Shown here one piece after another: positions 19,613 through 28,263 of a DNA stretch of 64,000 nucleotides. The stretch is from positions 3,224,001-3,288,000 of the forward strand of contig NZ_CP039393.1 in NCBI RefSeq assembly GCF_004803695.1, in the 5' to 3' direction. Position 1 is the first letter of the stretch. Each line of letters starts with the position of its first letter. The notes beneath the pieces are model-generated. The model did no database searches. It was given only the letters and a program-made list of their open reading frames with translations, and was not told where the DNA came from. The DNA comes from Muribaculum gordoncarteri (GTDB lineage Bacteria > Bacteroidota > Bacteroidia > Bacteroidales > Muribaculaceae). The position numbers and the translations under genes were made by a program.

Positions 19613-20434
19613 CTATTCAGATATTTGTGCTTGCTCTTGTTTGATGATTACGTTTCTGAGGCTATCCTGCTTATGTGTATTGTTGCCGAACATTATCTTT
19701 TCACGTGGAAGGATATAGTCATTCATATATTCCTCTGACATGATAGAGCGGTAGTTTCGGTAGAGCCATTCGACTTTTTCAAGCCGGGTGTTGTTGAGAT
19801 ACTGGCGGCGGTTGAAGTGTAAGGACGCTACGGAGATACCTATGAATGCCACCATTGCCAGTATCCATATTTTCGGACGAAGACCCCATACGGGCATATT
19901 GATATGATACTTCCCGTAATTGCGGAGGTCATGGGCCGCATCCTTCATGAACTGTACTTCCTTTGTTAGTGCGGCGTTTGCAAGATTCGCCGATCCTTTT
20001 GCCAGAGCCTCGTCAATCTCCTTGCCCACGTTGATATTTATTGCACGGCTGATTTGTTTTGCAATTTCTTCAGCAGGCACAGACACACTTATATTCGTTT
20101 TGCGGAAACTAAGGTCAATCGCTTTCATCTGATTTATCAGAACCTCCTTTATATCCTCATAAGAAGGAATTTGGCTGACAGTCTCGCCGATTTCGGCGAC
20201 TTTCTCGCATAGCGGGACTATGTCGGATATGCGTGGCAGGTCTGTGGGCAATCCAACGTGTGCGGAGGTGTTTTGCGACTGCACATATTGGACTGAGCGT
20301 ATCTGCCTGACAGCATCATCCATTATCTCACGGAGCGTTTCGGGAAGATTCTCAAACTGCGCCATTGAAGCTGCAAGTTTCTCATACTTGCGCCTGAGGA
20401 TGGCGTAATCCTCTTCAAGATTCTGTTTAGCCAT
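19613..20434 (-). CDS. IME mobilization-associated membrane protein
   Basis: 273 residues. The first 60 residues are charged and probably coiled coil. A helical region follows (about 60-180), then one membrane helix (about 192-209, IWILAMVAFIGISVASL) and a basic C-terminal tail. It starts 5 bases after the relaxase stop, as such genes commonly do in Bacteroidales mobilizable elements. It may tether the relaxosome to the membrane. No named family recognised. Confidence 0.75.
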   Translation of the reverse strand: MAKQNLEEDYAILRRKYEKLAASMAQFENLPETLREIMDDAVRQIRSVQYVQSQNTSAHVGLPTDLPRISDIVPLCEKVAEIGETVSQIPSYEDIKEVLINQMKAIDLSFRKTNISVSVPAEEIAKQISRAININVGKEIDEALAKGSANLANAALTKEVQFMKDAAHDLRNYGKYHINMPVWGLRPKIWILAMVAFIGISVASLHFNRRQYLNNTRLEKVEWLYRNYRSIMSEEYMNDYILPREKIMFGNNTHKQDSLRNVIIKQEQAQISE

Positions 20435-20438
20435 AATT

Positions 20439-21431
20439 TTATCTTCTCATTGATTTGCCATTTTTTCTTTTGCGCTTCGCTTCCTGCCGATCCATTTCGT
20501 TCTTGAATGCCATTTCCTCGGCATTTACTGACGGGCCAAGTGTAAACAGGTCTGACAACAAGCATCCTCCGACATTGACAGTTGCTTCCGCAACACTTCC
20601 AAGGGCGTCAACAATAGATGATGAAGGAGCATCACGTCTTGTCGATGCCTGATGAAGACCAATACCTGAATGATTATTCCGTAGCCGTTCAAACCGAGCA
20701 TTGAGCCTGCCGTAACTGTAATCACGAGAAATATCGGAGGCCTTGAAGCGATGGTCACCCATTCGGAAAGACACTCCCTCAATGACATCTGAATTTCTGC
20801 GCTGCTTGAACTCCACCGAGATATTTCTCACAGCAAGGTTTCTTATCAGGTCATTCCAACTTCGGGATGAGGAAAGTGCATCTGATACCGTCATGCGAAT
20901 TTCAGCCTTGGCGAGTTCCTTACCATGAAGATTTTCGGTCGACTGATGTTGGTTCTCACCGCCAAATGTCAGACCATATTTCAATTTCAGTGACTTGCAC
21001 ACGGCTATATTTCTACGGTAGTTATGCCCCGATGTTATACGCTTGCCGTCCTTGCCAATCATGTTATAGATGATATGGAAATGTGGCGAGCCTGTTTCAA
21101 GATGCCGCACGATGATGTGCTGTGTCTTATCAAGCCCCATGCCTTTGAGATAATCTCGAGCAATTTTCATCATCAGTTCATCGGTCAGCCTGTCTTTGTC
21201 GGCGGAATGAAAACTCACCGAGATGTGTCCGGCAGGAGACTTCACTCTCGGATTCAGCGAAGCCCCGGCTTCCATGCTCGCTATAATCTGTTCACGTGTC
21301 TCACCGATTATACCCTGCGAACCGATGATGCGCCATGTGTCGGAAGTGTAGATATTATGGTCATGGTTAACACGCATGACGTAGTCGACACATCCGGCAA
21401 AAGAGCGGCTTTTGAGATTTTTCGCTATCAT
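20439..21431 (-). CDS. IME relaxase (MobP-type mobilization nuclease)
   Basis: 330 residues. Relaxase core in the first 150 residues: MIAKNLKSRSFAGCVDYVM (motif I region), AGHISVSFHSADKDRL (motif II) and HIIVRHLETGSPHFHIIYNM (motif III, metal-binding HFH). A basic tail ends RKRKNGKSMRR. Length and motifs fit the PF03432-type relaxases of Bacteroides mobilizable transposons. It starts 13 bases after the MobC-like gene and presumably nicks the oriT-like region at 21830-22130. Confidence 0.9.
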   Translation of the reverse strand: MIAKNLKSRSFAGCVDYVMRVNHDHNIYTSDTWRIIGSQGIIGETREQIIASMEAGASLNPRVKSPAGHISVSFHSADKDRLTDELMMKIARDYLKGMGLDKTQHIIVRHLETGSPHFHIIYNMIGKDGKRITSGHNYRRNIAVCKSLKLKYGLTFGGENQHQSTENLHGKELAKAEIRMTVSDALSSSRSWNDLIRNLAVRNISVEFKQRRNSDVIEGVSFRMGDHRFKASDISRDYSYGRLNARFERLRNNHSGIGLHQASTRRDAPSSSIVDALGSVAEATVNVGGCLLSDLFTLGPSVNAEEMAFKNEMDRQEAKRKRKNGKSMRR

Positions 21432-21444
21432 TGGATATGTTGTT

Positions 21445-21819
21445 TCAGAATTTGATTTTGTTGAGAAGCCGTGAAAGCTGCCCGATTATACTCTCAATTT
21501 TCGGAGCCATTGACACCAATCCGACCGTATGGGCGAGCTTCAAAAGTTGGTTGAAGTTCACTCCGATTTTTAGAATCTGACGGATGTATTCCTTCTCATC
21601 GGGCGACAGCCTCGGAGAAATTTTAGCGTTTAATGTCGCTTCGCGGATGTACTCCGTCACCGTCATTCCTGCGAGTTCGGCACGGAATATCAGACGCTCG
21701 TCCTGTTCCTCGTCAAACCTCACCATGTGTGGCTTGCTCTTCTTCTTTTCGCCAAGAGAGGGACGGCCTGTTGTCTTCGGCTTCCTAATCTTTATGCTTG
21801 TATTATTTCTCATCTTCAA
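21445..21819 (-). CDS. IME MobC-type relaxosome protein
   Basis: 124 residues. A basic N-terminus (TTGRPSLGEKKKSK) and ribbon-helix-helix region (HMVRFDEEQDERLI, GMTVTEYIREAT) are followed by the MobC signature (QILKIGVNFNQLLKLA). It should bind oriT and help the relaxase 14 bases downstream. It lies directly beside the inverted-repeat region upstream. Confidence 0.88.
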   Translation of the reverse strand: MKMRNNTSIKIRKPKTTGRPSLGEKKKSKPHMVRFDEEQDERLIFRAELAGMTVTEYIREATLNAKISPRLSPDEKEYIRQILKIGVNFNQLLKLAHTVGLVSMAPKIESIIGQLSRLLNKIKF

Positions 21820-21825
21820 TAAAAA

Positions 21826-22130
21826 ATTGTTGATAAAATATCGACCATCGGGAGCGGAGTGGCAAGCCGTTCGGATAGTTGCTCCGAACCCTTTTTGATT
21901 TCAAAAAGGTTACCTTGCCACTCCCTTAAAACTTATTGTTTCAGTGAGTGTCGGCTACGCCGTGCACTGACGGTTTTGCTCCCTGCGGTCGCTATAGTGG
22001 TACACCAGTTTGATTGGCTGATCAGTCAGGACTTCAACTGATTGAGACTTCAGTTATCTGCCTAATCAGGCAATCAGCATTGTGCATGATTGGGGTCGTG
22101 ATTGGTTGACTAATCAGTCATGCAATTCTC
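21826..22130. other. Candidate IME oriT
   Basis: Noncoding and rich in inverted repeats next to mobC and the relaxase. GAGTGGCAAG near 21858 pairs with CTTGCCACTC near 21920. Between them CCTTTTTGA-TT-TCAAAAAGG forms a perfect hairpin. CAGTG...CACTG encloses a further stem near 21944-21970. Short direct and inverted copies of TGATTGG / CTGATTAG follow to 22125. This is the usual architecture of an origin of transfer, but the nick site is not identified. Confidence 0.55.
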
Positions 22131-22133
22131 CAC

Positions 22134-23015
22134 TCACAGACGCAATCCGTTCTTATAGTTGTGCCGGATGAGATAGTCATTGAAGTCACTAAACTGGCTA
22201 TACTCAGTAGAGCGGTCAATCACTCGCTCGCCGAATGCTTCTGACAATACTGATAGCACTCGATGCCCTGCATCATCGTTATCAAGATAGCAGTTGATAA
22301 CTTCGTACCGACTGAGATGCGACATCGCCTTGTTGACATTGGCAACCGAGTTCAGCACGATAGAATCTGTATCTGGAATTGCCGATATTGTCAAAGCAGA
22401 GAGGTAATCCAAGAATCCCTCGAACACGGCACATTCGATTGACACGGTGTTGCAATAATCAGGATTGTTCGGAATGCTGATATTTTTGGGTGAGATACAA
22501 CCTTTGAAGTATCGGTTGCGCAACTCAACTCCGCTGGATATATTCGGGAATGCCACAGCAAAATACGGTCTGCCATTGAGGGTGTAATGAGCCTCCTTGC
22601 AATTCGCCTTGGCGATGTGTGCCGGGATACCCCGCTCTTTGAGGTAAGCGAGAAGTGCGGGATTTCCCAATGGCACGATTTTTATGTTCTCAAAACTCGG
22701 AGCATAGTGTCGCGGGGCATAAGAGGAAGCGACTGTCTGCGCCGATGGTACAGGGCAACACTTGACAATGCAGTCCATGAGATAGCGGATATCTTCGGAA
22801 TGGTAGAGTTCCGCTGCAAGGTCAATTATGGTGCCTCCTTTTGCGATTCCGAAATCATACCAAGTGTTCTTATCAAGCTGCACTTTGAACGATGGTGTGT
22901 TTTCCTGTCGCAAAGGTGAGCGATACCACAATCCGTTGCCTCGTCTGTAAGCCGGTTCATAGCCGAGTTGGGACAAGAAGGTGGCTAAAGGGATTTTCTT
23001 AATCTCTTCTATCAT
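22134..23015 (-). CDS. IME primase-like protein (CHC2-type finger region plus Toprim)
   Basis: 293 residues and a clear homologue of ICE traP. The N-terminal primase region has RGNGLWYRSPLRQENTPSF and NTWYDFGIAKGGTIIDLA, with finger cysteines not conserved. The Toprim region has AVFEGFLDYLSAL (acidic motif) and VINCYLDNDDAGHRV (DxD). It likely primes second-strand synthesis after transfer or replication of the excised circle. The RepA-like ATPase lies just upstream. Confidence 0.85.
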   Translation of the reverse strand: MIEEIKKIPLATFLSQLGYEPAYRRGNGLWYRSPLRQENTPSFKVQLDKNTWYDFGIAKGGTIIDLAAELYHSEDIRYLMDCIVKCCPVPSAQTVASSYAPRHYAPSFENIKIVPLGNPALLAYLKERGIPAHIAKANCKEAHYTLNGRPYFAVAFPNISSGVELRNRYFKGCISPKNISIPNNPDYCNTVSIECAVFEGFLDYLSALTISAIPDTDSIVLNSVANVNKAMSHLSRYEVINCYLDNDDAGHRVLSVLSEAFGERVIDRSTEYSQFSDFNDYLIRHNYKNGLRL

Positions 23016-23104
23016 GAGGGGTAAAATATTTTAGGTTGGATGGATATTGTGTGCTTCCGCAGTATAGGCCTTATATATACACTTCTGAACTATACTGTAC
23101 TAAT

Positions 23105-24166
23105 TCAATAGTAATATTGTGGGTTGAAGCGATAGGCCTTCGTTGCCTCGTCAATCTCAATCATCCGCTTGTTTGTAAGGAACCTTTTCAACCGTGAGAT
23201 GATTGAATAACTGCGCTTGTAGCCGATTGAGGCATATCCATCGGTAAGTGCTGCTATCACAGCCTTGTATCCTTTAATGTCGCCATTGGCAAAGGTCGCC
23301 TCCAATGCCTGACGATGTTGCGCATCCGACAGTTCTCCATAGTTGAAGCCACGTTTGACCGTCTTTTTCCCGAATTCATGATCGTGTTCCTGTTTGGGCA
23401 GTCCTTCGTCATCAACCGAGAACGCCATAGGCTCCATGTCTATTGAGCGTATAAGAGGTGCGGTTACTTCGCTGATGGAGTTGTCATCAATGCTCTTGGC
23501 TATCTGGAGCACAGTCTCAGCCTTGTTGTTGAGTTCCGTGCCGATATGACCTCGCACATTATCGTCCGCCTTGTTCTGGTGAAGCACCGTGTGGATGTGT
23601 ATCTGATAGCGGTCAGTCCATGACATGAGGCGAGTTATCACGTTGGTGGCTTCGGTGGCATTGTTGATGTCATACATCAGATCCCGGATACCGTCAATTA
23701 TTACCAATCCTATGCCGGGAGTTGTGGATATTGCATATTCAATCATCGCCAATCTTTGCTCCGGAGAGTAAGGACGCAGGGAAGCAAACTTGAAATTTTT
23801 AGGGTGGCTGTCAACCGGAAGTCCGGCAAGCCGCAAAATGCGCCATATCACACGCTGGCAATGGTACGGACTCTGCTCAGTGTCAATGTAGAGGATTGTT
23901 CGCTTGTTCTCCGGCAATTCCCCGATGTATGCCATCACTTCGCCGTTCTTCAATGCCGCCGCGGTCAGTGCGGTCACGTTGAAAGTCTTTCGGCTCTTGG
24001 CTTTCCCGGTGGACGCGCTGAAATTGCCGAGAGTGCCGATTACCGCTCCATTGCAGTACAATACCTCCGTATCAGCCTTGCAGTTGTCGGTTATTTGCAA
24101 CAGCGAGTTCTCCCACATCTCCGCCGGGGTCGGCGGCTGTGGCTGTTGTGTAGTGACAGGTTTCAT
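23105..24166 (-). CDS. IME RepA-like AAA/RecA-fold ATPase
   Basis: 353 residues. A Walker A-like loop (STGKAKSRKTFN, about 46-57) and Walker B strand (GLVIIDGIRDLM, about 147-158) give a RecA-fold ATPase of the RepA/DnaB-helicase type used by mobilizable elements. VLHQNKADDNVRGHIGTEL is the expected sensor region. The C-terminus looks like a winged-helix module (ISRLKRFLTNKRMIE). Its start overlaps the stop of the HTH gene by 4 bases. Probable replication or mobilization helicase for the excised element. Confidence 0.82.
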   Translation of the reverse strand: MKPVTTQQPQPPTPAEMWENSLLQITDNCKADTEVLYCNGAVIGTLGNFSASTGKAKSRKTFNVTALTAAALKNGEVMAYIGELPENKRTILYIDTEQSPYHCQRVIWRILRLAGLPVDSHPKNFKFASLRPYSPEQRLAMIEYAISTTPGIGLVIIDGIRDLMYDINNATEATNVITRLMSWTDRYQIHIHTVLHQNKADDNVRGHIGTELNNKAETVLQIAKSIDDNSISEVTAPLIRSIDMEPMAFSVDDEGLPKQEHDHEFGKKTVKRGFNYGELSDAQHRQALEATFANGDIKGYKAVIAALTDGYASIGYKRSYSIISRLKRFLTNKRMIEIDEATKAYRFNPQYYY

Positions 24167-24507
24167 CGGCGGGCGGCTTTGGACGTTGATACTGGCTCAA
24201 GTATGCCAATGGTGTTGCCATTAAGCAGTTTGCTCTGCGCCCAGTCAGCGAGTTCGGCAATACGGAAGTGGAGCTTAGTCCCGAACTTATAGAACGGCAT
24301 GGAGCCGGATGAAGTCAGCTTATAGACCTGACTTTTCTTGATTTTGTAGCCGTTGGCATTGAGGTACTCCACCGCTCCGTCTATGTCAACGGAGTCGGCA
24401 TCGTTGTAGGGCTTGGCGAGTGACATTATTTCGGTCATGCACTCCTTGACCGCCGATTGAATCATGTCCTTGACCTGATGAATCGGGATGACGATAATCT
24501 CGTTCAT
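24163..24507 (-). CDS. Helix-turn-helix / excisionase-like protein
   Basis: 114 residues. The C-terminal half matches the MerR/excisionase-type HTH_17 fold: AVEYLNANGYKIKKSQVYKL, then MPFYKFGTKLHFRIAELADW. Genes of this kind beside an integrase in Bacteroides IMEs act in excision or regulation. It overlaps the RepA-like gene and is first in its operon. Confidence 0.8.
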   Translation of the reverse strand: MNEIIVIPIHQVKDMIQSAVKECMTEIMSLAKPYNDADSVDIDGAVEYLNANGYKIKKSQVYKLTSSGSMPFYKFGTKLHFRIAELADWAQSKLLNGNTIGILEPVSTSKAARR

Positions 24508-25074
24508 TTCGCAGATATTTTAATTTGAATTTTCTTAATTTTGTTAATACCTGCCGCGATTCACGGCCTCGGAACTATTCCGACGACCATATAACAACAT
24601 AACTCATGTCGTTGGTTTTCTCCTTTTTGCGAATGGCAGAAGATTGGCAAATGAATGTCAGTATTCTGTCTGCAATCGGGAAAATCGGGGCAAATATTGG
24701 AATTTATACGTCAACCTCTGTTGACTTTGCAAAGTTGGCGATTCCAATCTTTGCGGATTGTAGAGTATATGTAGAGTCTATAATTGATTTTGTAGATTAT
24801 CTGTTATGGCTCAGTATTTTCTCTACCGCCTTGACCTCTGTCGATGTTGCAAAGTTCGTGATGAAAATATCCACGGATGGGGTACTACCCCAAAATATCC
24901 CAAAATTGTATGGTTCATGGGATAAAAAATATCGGTACGACCTCGTAATTTGTTGAGGTTGTACCGATTAACTATTGGCGAAAATTTTGTCAGTCTCTCA
25001 ATTTTGGGATACTAAATTGCTTAAAGATCTGACAATCACAATGAAAAGATGCGTTTAAACGCTGATTTCAGTGA
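24508..25074. promoter_or_regulatory. Control region between the IME HTH operon and the integrase
   Basis: Contains two imperfect direct copies of a block beginning ACCTCTGTYGA (24714-24743 and 24832-24861). Each includes TTGCAAAGTT, which on the minus strand is AACTTTGCAA, a Bacteroidetes -7-like box. These are probable promoters or operator repeats for the minus-strand HTH-RepA-primase-mob operon. A 116-residue plus-strand open frame (24606-24956) crosses them and looks accidental. Confidence 0.5.
24931..24968 (-). terminator. Hairpin downstream of the integrase
   Basis: ATCGGTAC-G-ACCTC pairs with GAGGT-T-GTACCGAT over 13-14 positions with one wobble. It lies about 100 bases beyond the integrase stop, with no T-run. 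It may terminate the integrase transcript or act as an operator. Confidence 0.5.
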
Positions 25075-26316
25075 TCACAACGTTATTTCCCCAAGGCTGT
25101 CTATCGCCTGTTGCTTTCTTGAATCAACCACATGGAGATATTTCTCCGTCATTTTCAAACTCGCGTGTCCCATCAGCGATGACACGGTCTTGATGTCAGC
25201 TCCATTGTCAAGGATATTCACTGCGAAACTGTGACGGGCGCAGTGCCACGTGATATGTTTGTTGATTCCTGCGGCTCTCGTCCATTTATAAAGATGACGG
25301 TATATGGTGCGCCCCTCCGATGTTAGAGGGAAAATCAATGTACTGCGGTCTTCAGGCAAGTCTCCGATAAGTTTCATCAGATGTTCGTTCAGCGGCATTG
25401 TCACTCCACTATGTGCGCTCCTCCATTCGATTTTCTTCTGATTGAAGCGCAGTGTCATGGTCGTGAAGTCAATGTTGGAGTAAGTCAACCTCTCGATGTC
25501 ACACTTGCGTATGCCTGTAAAGCAACTGAACAGGAATGCACGTCTTATCATCAGATTCTCTCCGGGATAATGCGTTATCATCATTCGCCGTATCTCGTCC
25601 ATCGTCAGAATGTCCTTGGTCAAAATATTGACATCAAACTTGATGGACACGCCCTTGCATGGATCTTTCTTCATATATCCGGCATCAATGGCGTTAAGTA
25701 CGACTCGATGAAACCAATGAAGGGATTTCTTCGGGCCCTCGCCAGTGCCGACTTTCTTGCAATATTCAGCAAATGCCATCACCATTTCTGTGTCTATCAA
25801 GTCCATTCTCAGAAATGTTGAGAATTTCTTGTATTTTGGGGAGGATTCCAAGAAACCTATAAGGCGGCTGTAAGACGTCTTGTATCCAGACTTGACGCCT
25901 TTAGTGAATGTTGTCGAGTTGCAATGCTGCTCACGGAAGTATTTGAGGAAGTCAATCTCAGTTTCGCCTTTGAGTCGATAGCCCTCACGGGATTCAAGAA
26001 ACTCTTGTTCTTTTTCAAAACGTATTTTCTCCGCAAGCTGTAAGGTGTTCTTGTTCTGCAACCGCTCCTGGGCGTTGCGTGGTTTCAGCCAAATATAGAG
26101 ATTCAGTTTCTCCCGGCGGCGCACATGTTTGATAGAATATTTCACACGACCTTTTGACGGGCCAGACTCGTAGATTACCTGCTCACCATTCTCATCAAGA
26201 ACAGGAGTTTCGGAGCGACCGAGATAATATTCGAGAGAGAGACTTGCCCTGCCGTCCTGAAGTTCCAGTTGGACAAGTTTCGGATTTTGTCTGCTTTTAT
26301 TTTCGACTTTCGCCAT
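25075..26316 (-). CDS. IME tyrosine integrase
   Basis: 413 residues. An N-terminal arm-binding and SAM-like core-binding region (about 1-210) precedes a catalytic domain. The catalytic residues are visible: Arg in FSCFTGIRKCDIERLT, HxxR in HITWHCARHSFAVN, His in SSLMGHASLKMTEKY and the nucleophile Tyr in that last motif (EKYLH). This is the Bacteroidetes integrase type used by mobilizable transposons. The start codon lies 86 bases from the right att repeat, so it likely recombines 9341-9361 with 26402-26422. Confidence 0.93.
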   Translation of the reverse strand: MAKVENKSRQNPKLVQLELQDGRASLSLEYYLGRSETPVLDENGEQVIYESGPSKGRVKYSIKHVRRREKLNLYIWLKPRNAQERLQNKNTLQLAEKIRFEKEQEFLESREGYRLKGETEIDFLKYFREQHCNSTTFTKGVKSGYKTSYSRLIGFLESSPKYKKFSTFLRMDLIDTEMVMAFAEYCKKVGTGEGPKKSLHWFHRVVLNAIDAGYMKKDPCKGVSIKFDVNILTKDILTMDEIRRMMITHYPGENLMIRRAFLFSCFTGIRKCDIERLTYSNIDFTTMTLRFNQKKIEWRSAHSGVTMPLNEHLMKLIGDLPEDRSTLIFPLTSEGRTIYRHLYKWTRAAGINKHITWHCARHSFAVNILDNGADIKTVSSLMGHASLKMTEKYLHVVDSRKQQAIDSLGEITL

Positions 26317-26401
26317 AAATCATTAAATTTGTGGTGTTAAGCAAAGATAGCGACAACTTGCCGAACGCAAAAATCGCCCTCAATATCTATTAACACTTGA
26401 A

Positions 26402-26422
26402 TTGTACGAAATGTGTACGATT
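26402..26422 (+). repeat. IME attachment repeat, right copy
   Basis: 21 bp, TTGTACGAAAT then GTGTACGATT. It differs from the left copy (9341-9361) at one position and lies just outside the integrase start. Confidence 0.85.
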
Positions 26423-27502
26423 GGCGAAAAATAATCAAAAACAACGAAATTCACAGCAACGTCCAATTAACCTAACTGCCTAATACTCATTGCTGTTATC
26501 TTCCTATCGCTTTCTTGACTTTCCTCCTGCATTAACATACCTTGCAATGTTCATGTGGACATCCCTCCTAATATGAAATAAGGAAATGACTTTATCGGAT
26601 ATGCCCGGTTATATTCCGACCTGTGTGTTTCCCTGATTCCAATGCGCCGGATGGTGCCTGTTATCGTTATGCTTCCATAAATTTACAAAAAATCGGGCGC
26701 AATTCCTAACAACCGGAGAAAATTTTGTGAGCTTTATTTCCCGGCGATGGAGCCGGTGCCGATGCGCCAAAAAAATATGCACGGCGAAATGTTAAAAATT
26801 CAGCCGAATTTTTCGGACATAACCGGACATACTTGGACATAGCCGGACAATGCTCTTAATCACAAGAATTTGGCTTATTTTCAGATTTGCCAGTTTGCAG
26901 AATTATTTGTTTCTTTGTGTAGAGATTGACAGTTAAACCTGCCTTCAAGGAGTTCAACTTACCGATATTATTATAGAACTATCCATTGAACTGCAAGTAT
27001 GATTTTCAATCTGTCTTGAGAACATTATTTTTATTGATGGATATATCTGTTTTTAGACAAATCTGTATCCTTCCTTACAGTTCAACTTATAGATATGGAA
27101 TTGGAACTGTTTAATGAACGATAAAGATACAGTCTTATAGATTTATGTATCTGCAATATTATTTACTGTTTGATTGACAAATCTATTTATCTATAATTCA
27201 TAGCTTGATGGCTTCAAGGCTTGACAGCTATGGGTGATAGACAGAACCCACCACTAAACTCCACATCCAAACCCGAACCAGACATGACTGACGAACCCAA
27301 CCATTTCCGGCTCACTTAGCCGATGCCCTCCCGACAGCGGAGGAAGGTCGCTGCGAGCGGCATAGAAAGCTGTCAATCCACCCCGCATAGCATATGCCGG
27401 CACCGCTTCGCGCCGATGGAAGCCCGGTCTATCCGTGTCAGAAGATACGCTGACGGCCAAAGCTATGCACCCACCACTACATCCAAATCCAAATTAAATT
27501 CT
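26423..27502. other. ICE intergenic region upstream of traA
   Basis: About 1.1 kb without a convincing gene. Features seen: a 10-bp-period repeat (26814-26850); an AT-rich part with two related blocks starting AGTTCAACTTA near 26951 and 27080; and two copies of the ICE leader motif (27247-27272 and 27471-27494) around about 200 GC-rich bases. The first copy precedes an 11-codon open frame starting at 27284. The tra promoter is expected here, but I could not fix it. Confidence 0.5.
26812..26850 (+). repeat. Four 10-bp iterated repeats
   Basis: CGGACAT at 26814 and 26824, TGGACAT at 26834 and CGGACAA at 26844, exactly 10 bp apart and so on one face of the helix. This is a likely protein-binding site upstream of the tra operon. 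Confidence 0.65.
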
Positions 27503-28258
27503 ATGACAGACCCCAAATTTGTCGCTTTCTCCACCCAGAAAGGGGGAGCAGGCAAAACCACTCTGACCGTTTTGGCGGCGAGTTACCTCTACTATGTGAA
27601 GGGGCTTAAAGTCCTTGTCGTGGACTGCGACTATTCGCAGTACAGCATCGAAGAGATGCGCCAGCGCGACAAAGACCTGATCGAGTGCAGCCCCCAGTTC
27701 AAGAAACTTTTTTCCGACAATCTGCGCCAGACCAAACTCGCACCTTATCCTCTCCTGACGGCAAAGCCGGAGGAGGCTATGCAGAAGGTACGCGAAATCA
27801 TCGAGGACGGCAACGATATAGACATCGTTTTCTTCGACCTGCCAGGCACGGTCAATAACCGTGGTGTCGTCAACATTCTCAACTGCATGGATACGGTTAT
27901 CGTGCCCGTCGCAGCCGACAAGGTTATCCTTGAAAGCTCACTCGCCTTCGCCCTGAAGATACAGGAGTGGCTCACTACCGGACGCACACAGGTCAAACAG
28001 ATGTATATGCTCTGGAATCTCGTCGATGCCCGCGAGAAAACAGACCTCTACGACCAGTATGAGGCGGTTTTCGAGGAATACGGTCTTATGACGCTTAAAA
28101 CCAAGATCCCGGATACCAAAAAGTATCGGCGTGAAGGGTCAAAGACACTCAACCGCGCCGTGTTCCGCTCGACGGTTATGCCGCCGGACAAGACACTGCT
28201 CAAAGGGACCCGTCTGTCGGAACTTACCGATGAATTGCTCGATTTACTCAAACTCTGA
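27503..28258 (+). CDS. traA: TraA, ParA-type ATPase
   Basis: 251 residues from the ATG at 27503. The frame is open upstream to 27323, but MTDPKFVAFSTQKGGAGKTT is the natural ParA N-terminus. Deviant Walker A QKGGAGKTT (12-20), DxD-type VVDCDYSQYS (about 41) and FFDLPGTVNN (about 113) mark a ParA/MinD ATPase. In CTnDOT-type ICEs traA opens the transfer operon. It may position the element or the transfer machinery. The DUF3408 genes follow at 5 bases, as ParB-like partners often do. Confidence 0.9.
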   Translation: MTDPKFVAFSTQKGGAGKTTLTVLAASYLYYVKGLKVLVVDCDYSQYSIEEMRQRDKDLIECSPQFKKLFSDNLRQTKLAPYPLLTAKPEEAMQKVREIIEDGNDIDIVFFDLPGTVNNRGVVNILNCMDTVIVPVAADKVILESSLAFALKIQEWLTTGRTQVKQMYMLWNLVDAREKTDLYDQYEAVFEEYGLMTLKTKIPDTKKYRREGSKTLNRAVFRSTVMPPDKTLLKGTRLSELTDELLDLLKL

Positions 28259-28263
28259 CCGAT

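Larger units (their letters stand above)
9341..26422. mobile_element. Integrated mobilizable element (IME) carrying the motor/cytoskeletal operon, nested in the ICE
   Basis: 17.1-kb unit bounded by direct repeats (9341-9361 and 26402-26422). Contents left to right: a promoter and structured leader, the seven-gene cargo operon (+), then on the minus strand an accessory mobilization protein, relaxase, MobC, an oriT-like region, primase, RepA-like ATPase, HTH protein and tyrosine integrase. The integrase sits 86 bases from the right repeat, as expected for its own att site. It has no coupling protein and no mating-pair genes, so it should be mobilized by a helper, possibly the ICE it sits in. 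The cargo is visibly more AT-rich than the ICE tra genes. Confidence 0.85.

Noticed and set aside
24606-24956. 116-residue plus-strand open frame
   Set aside because: It crosses the repeated promoter-like blocks and lacks protein-like character.
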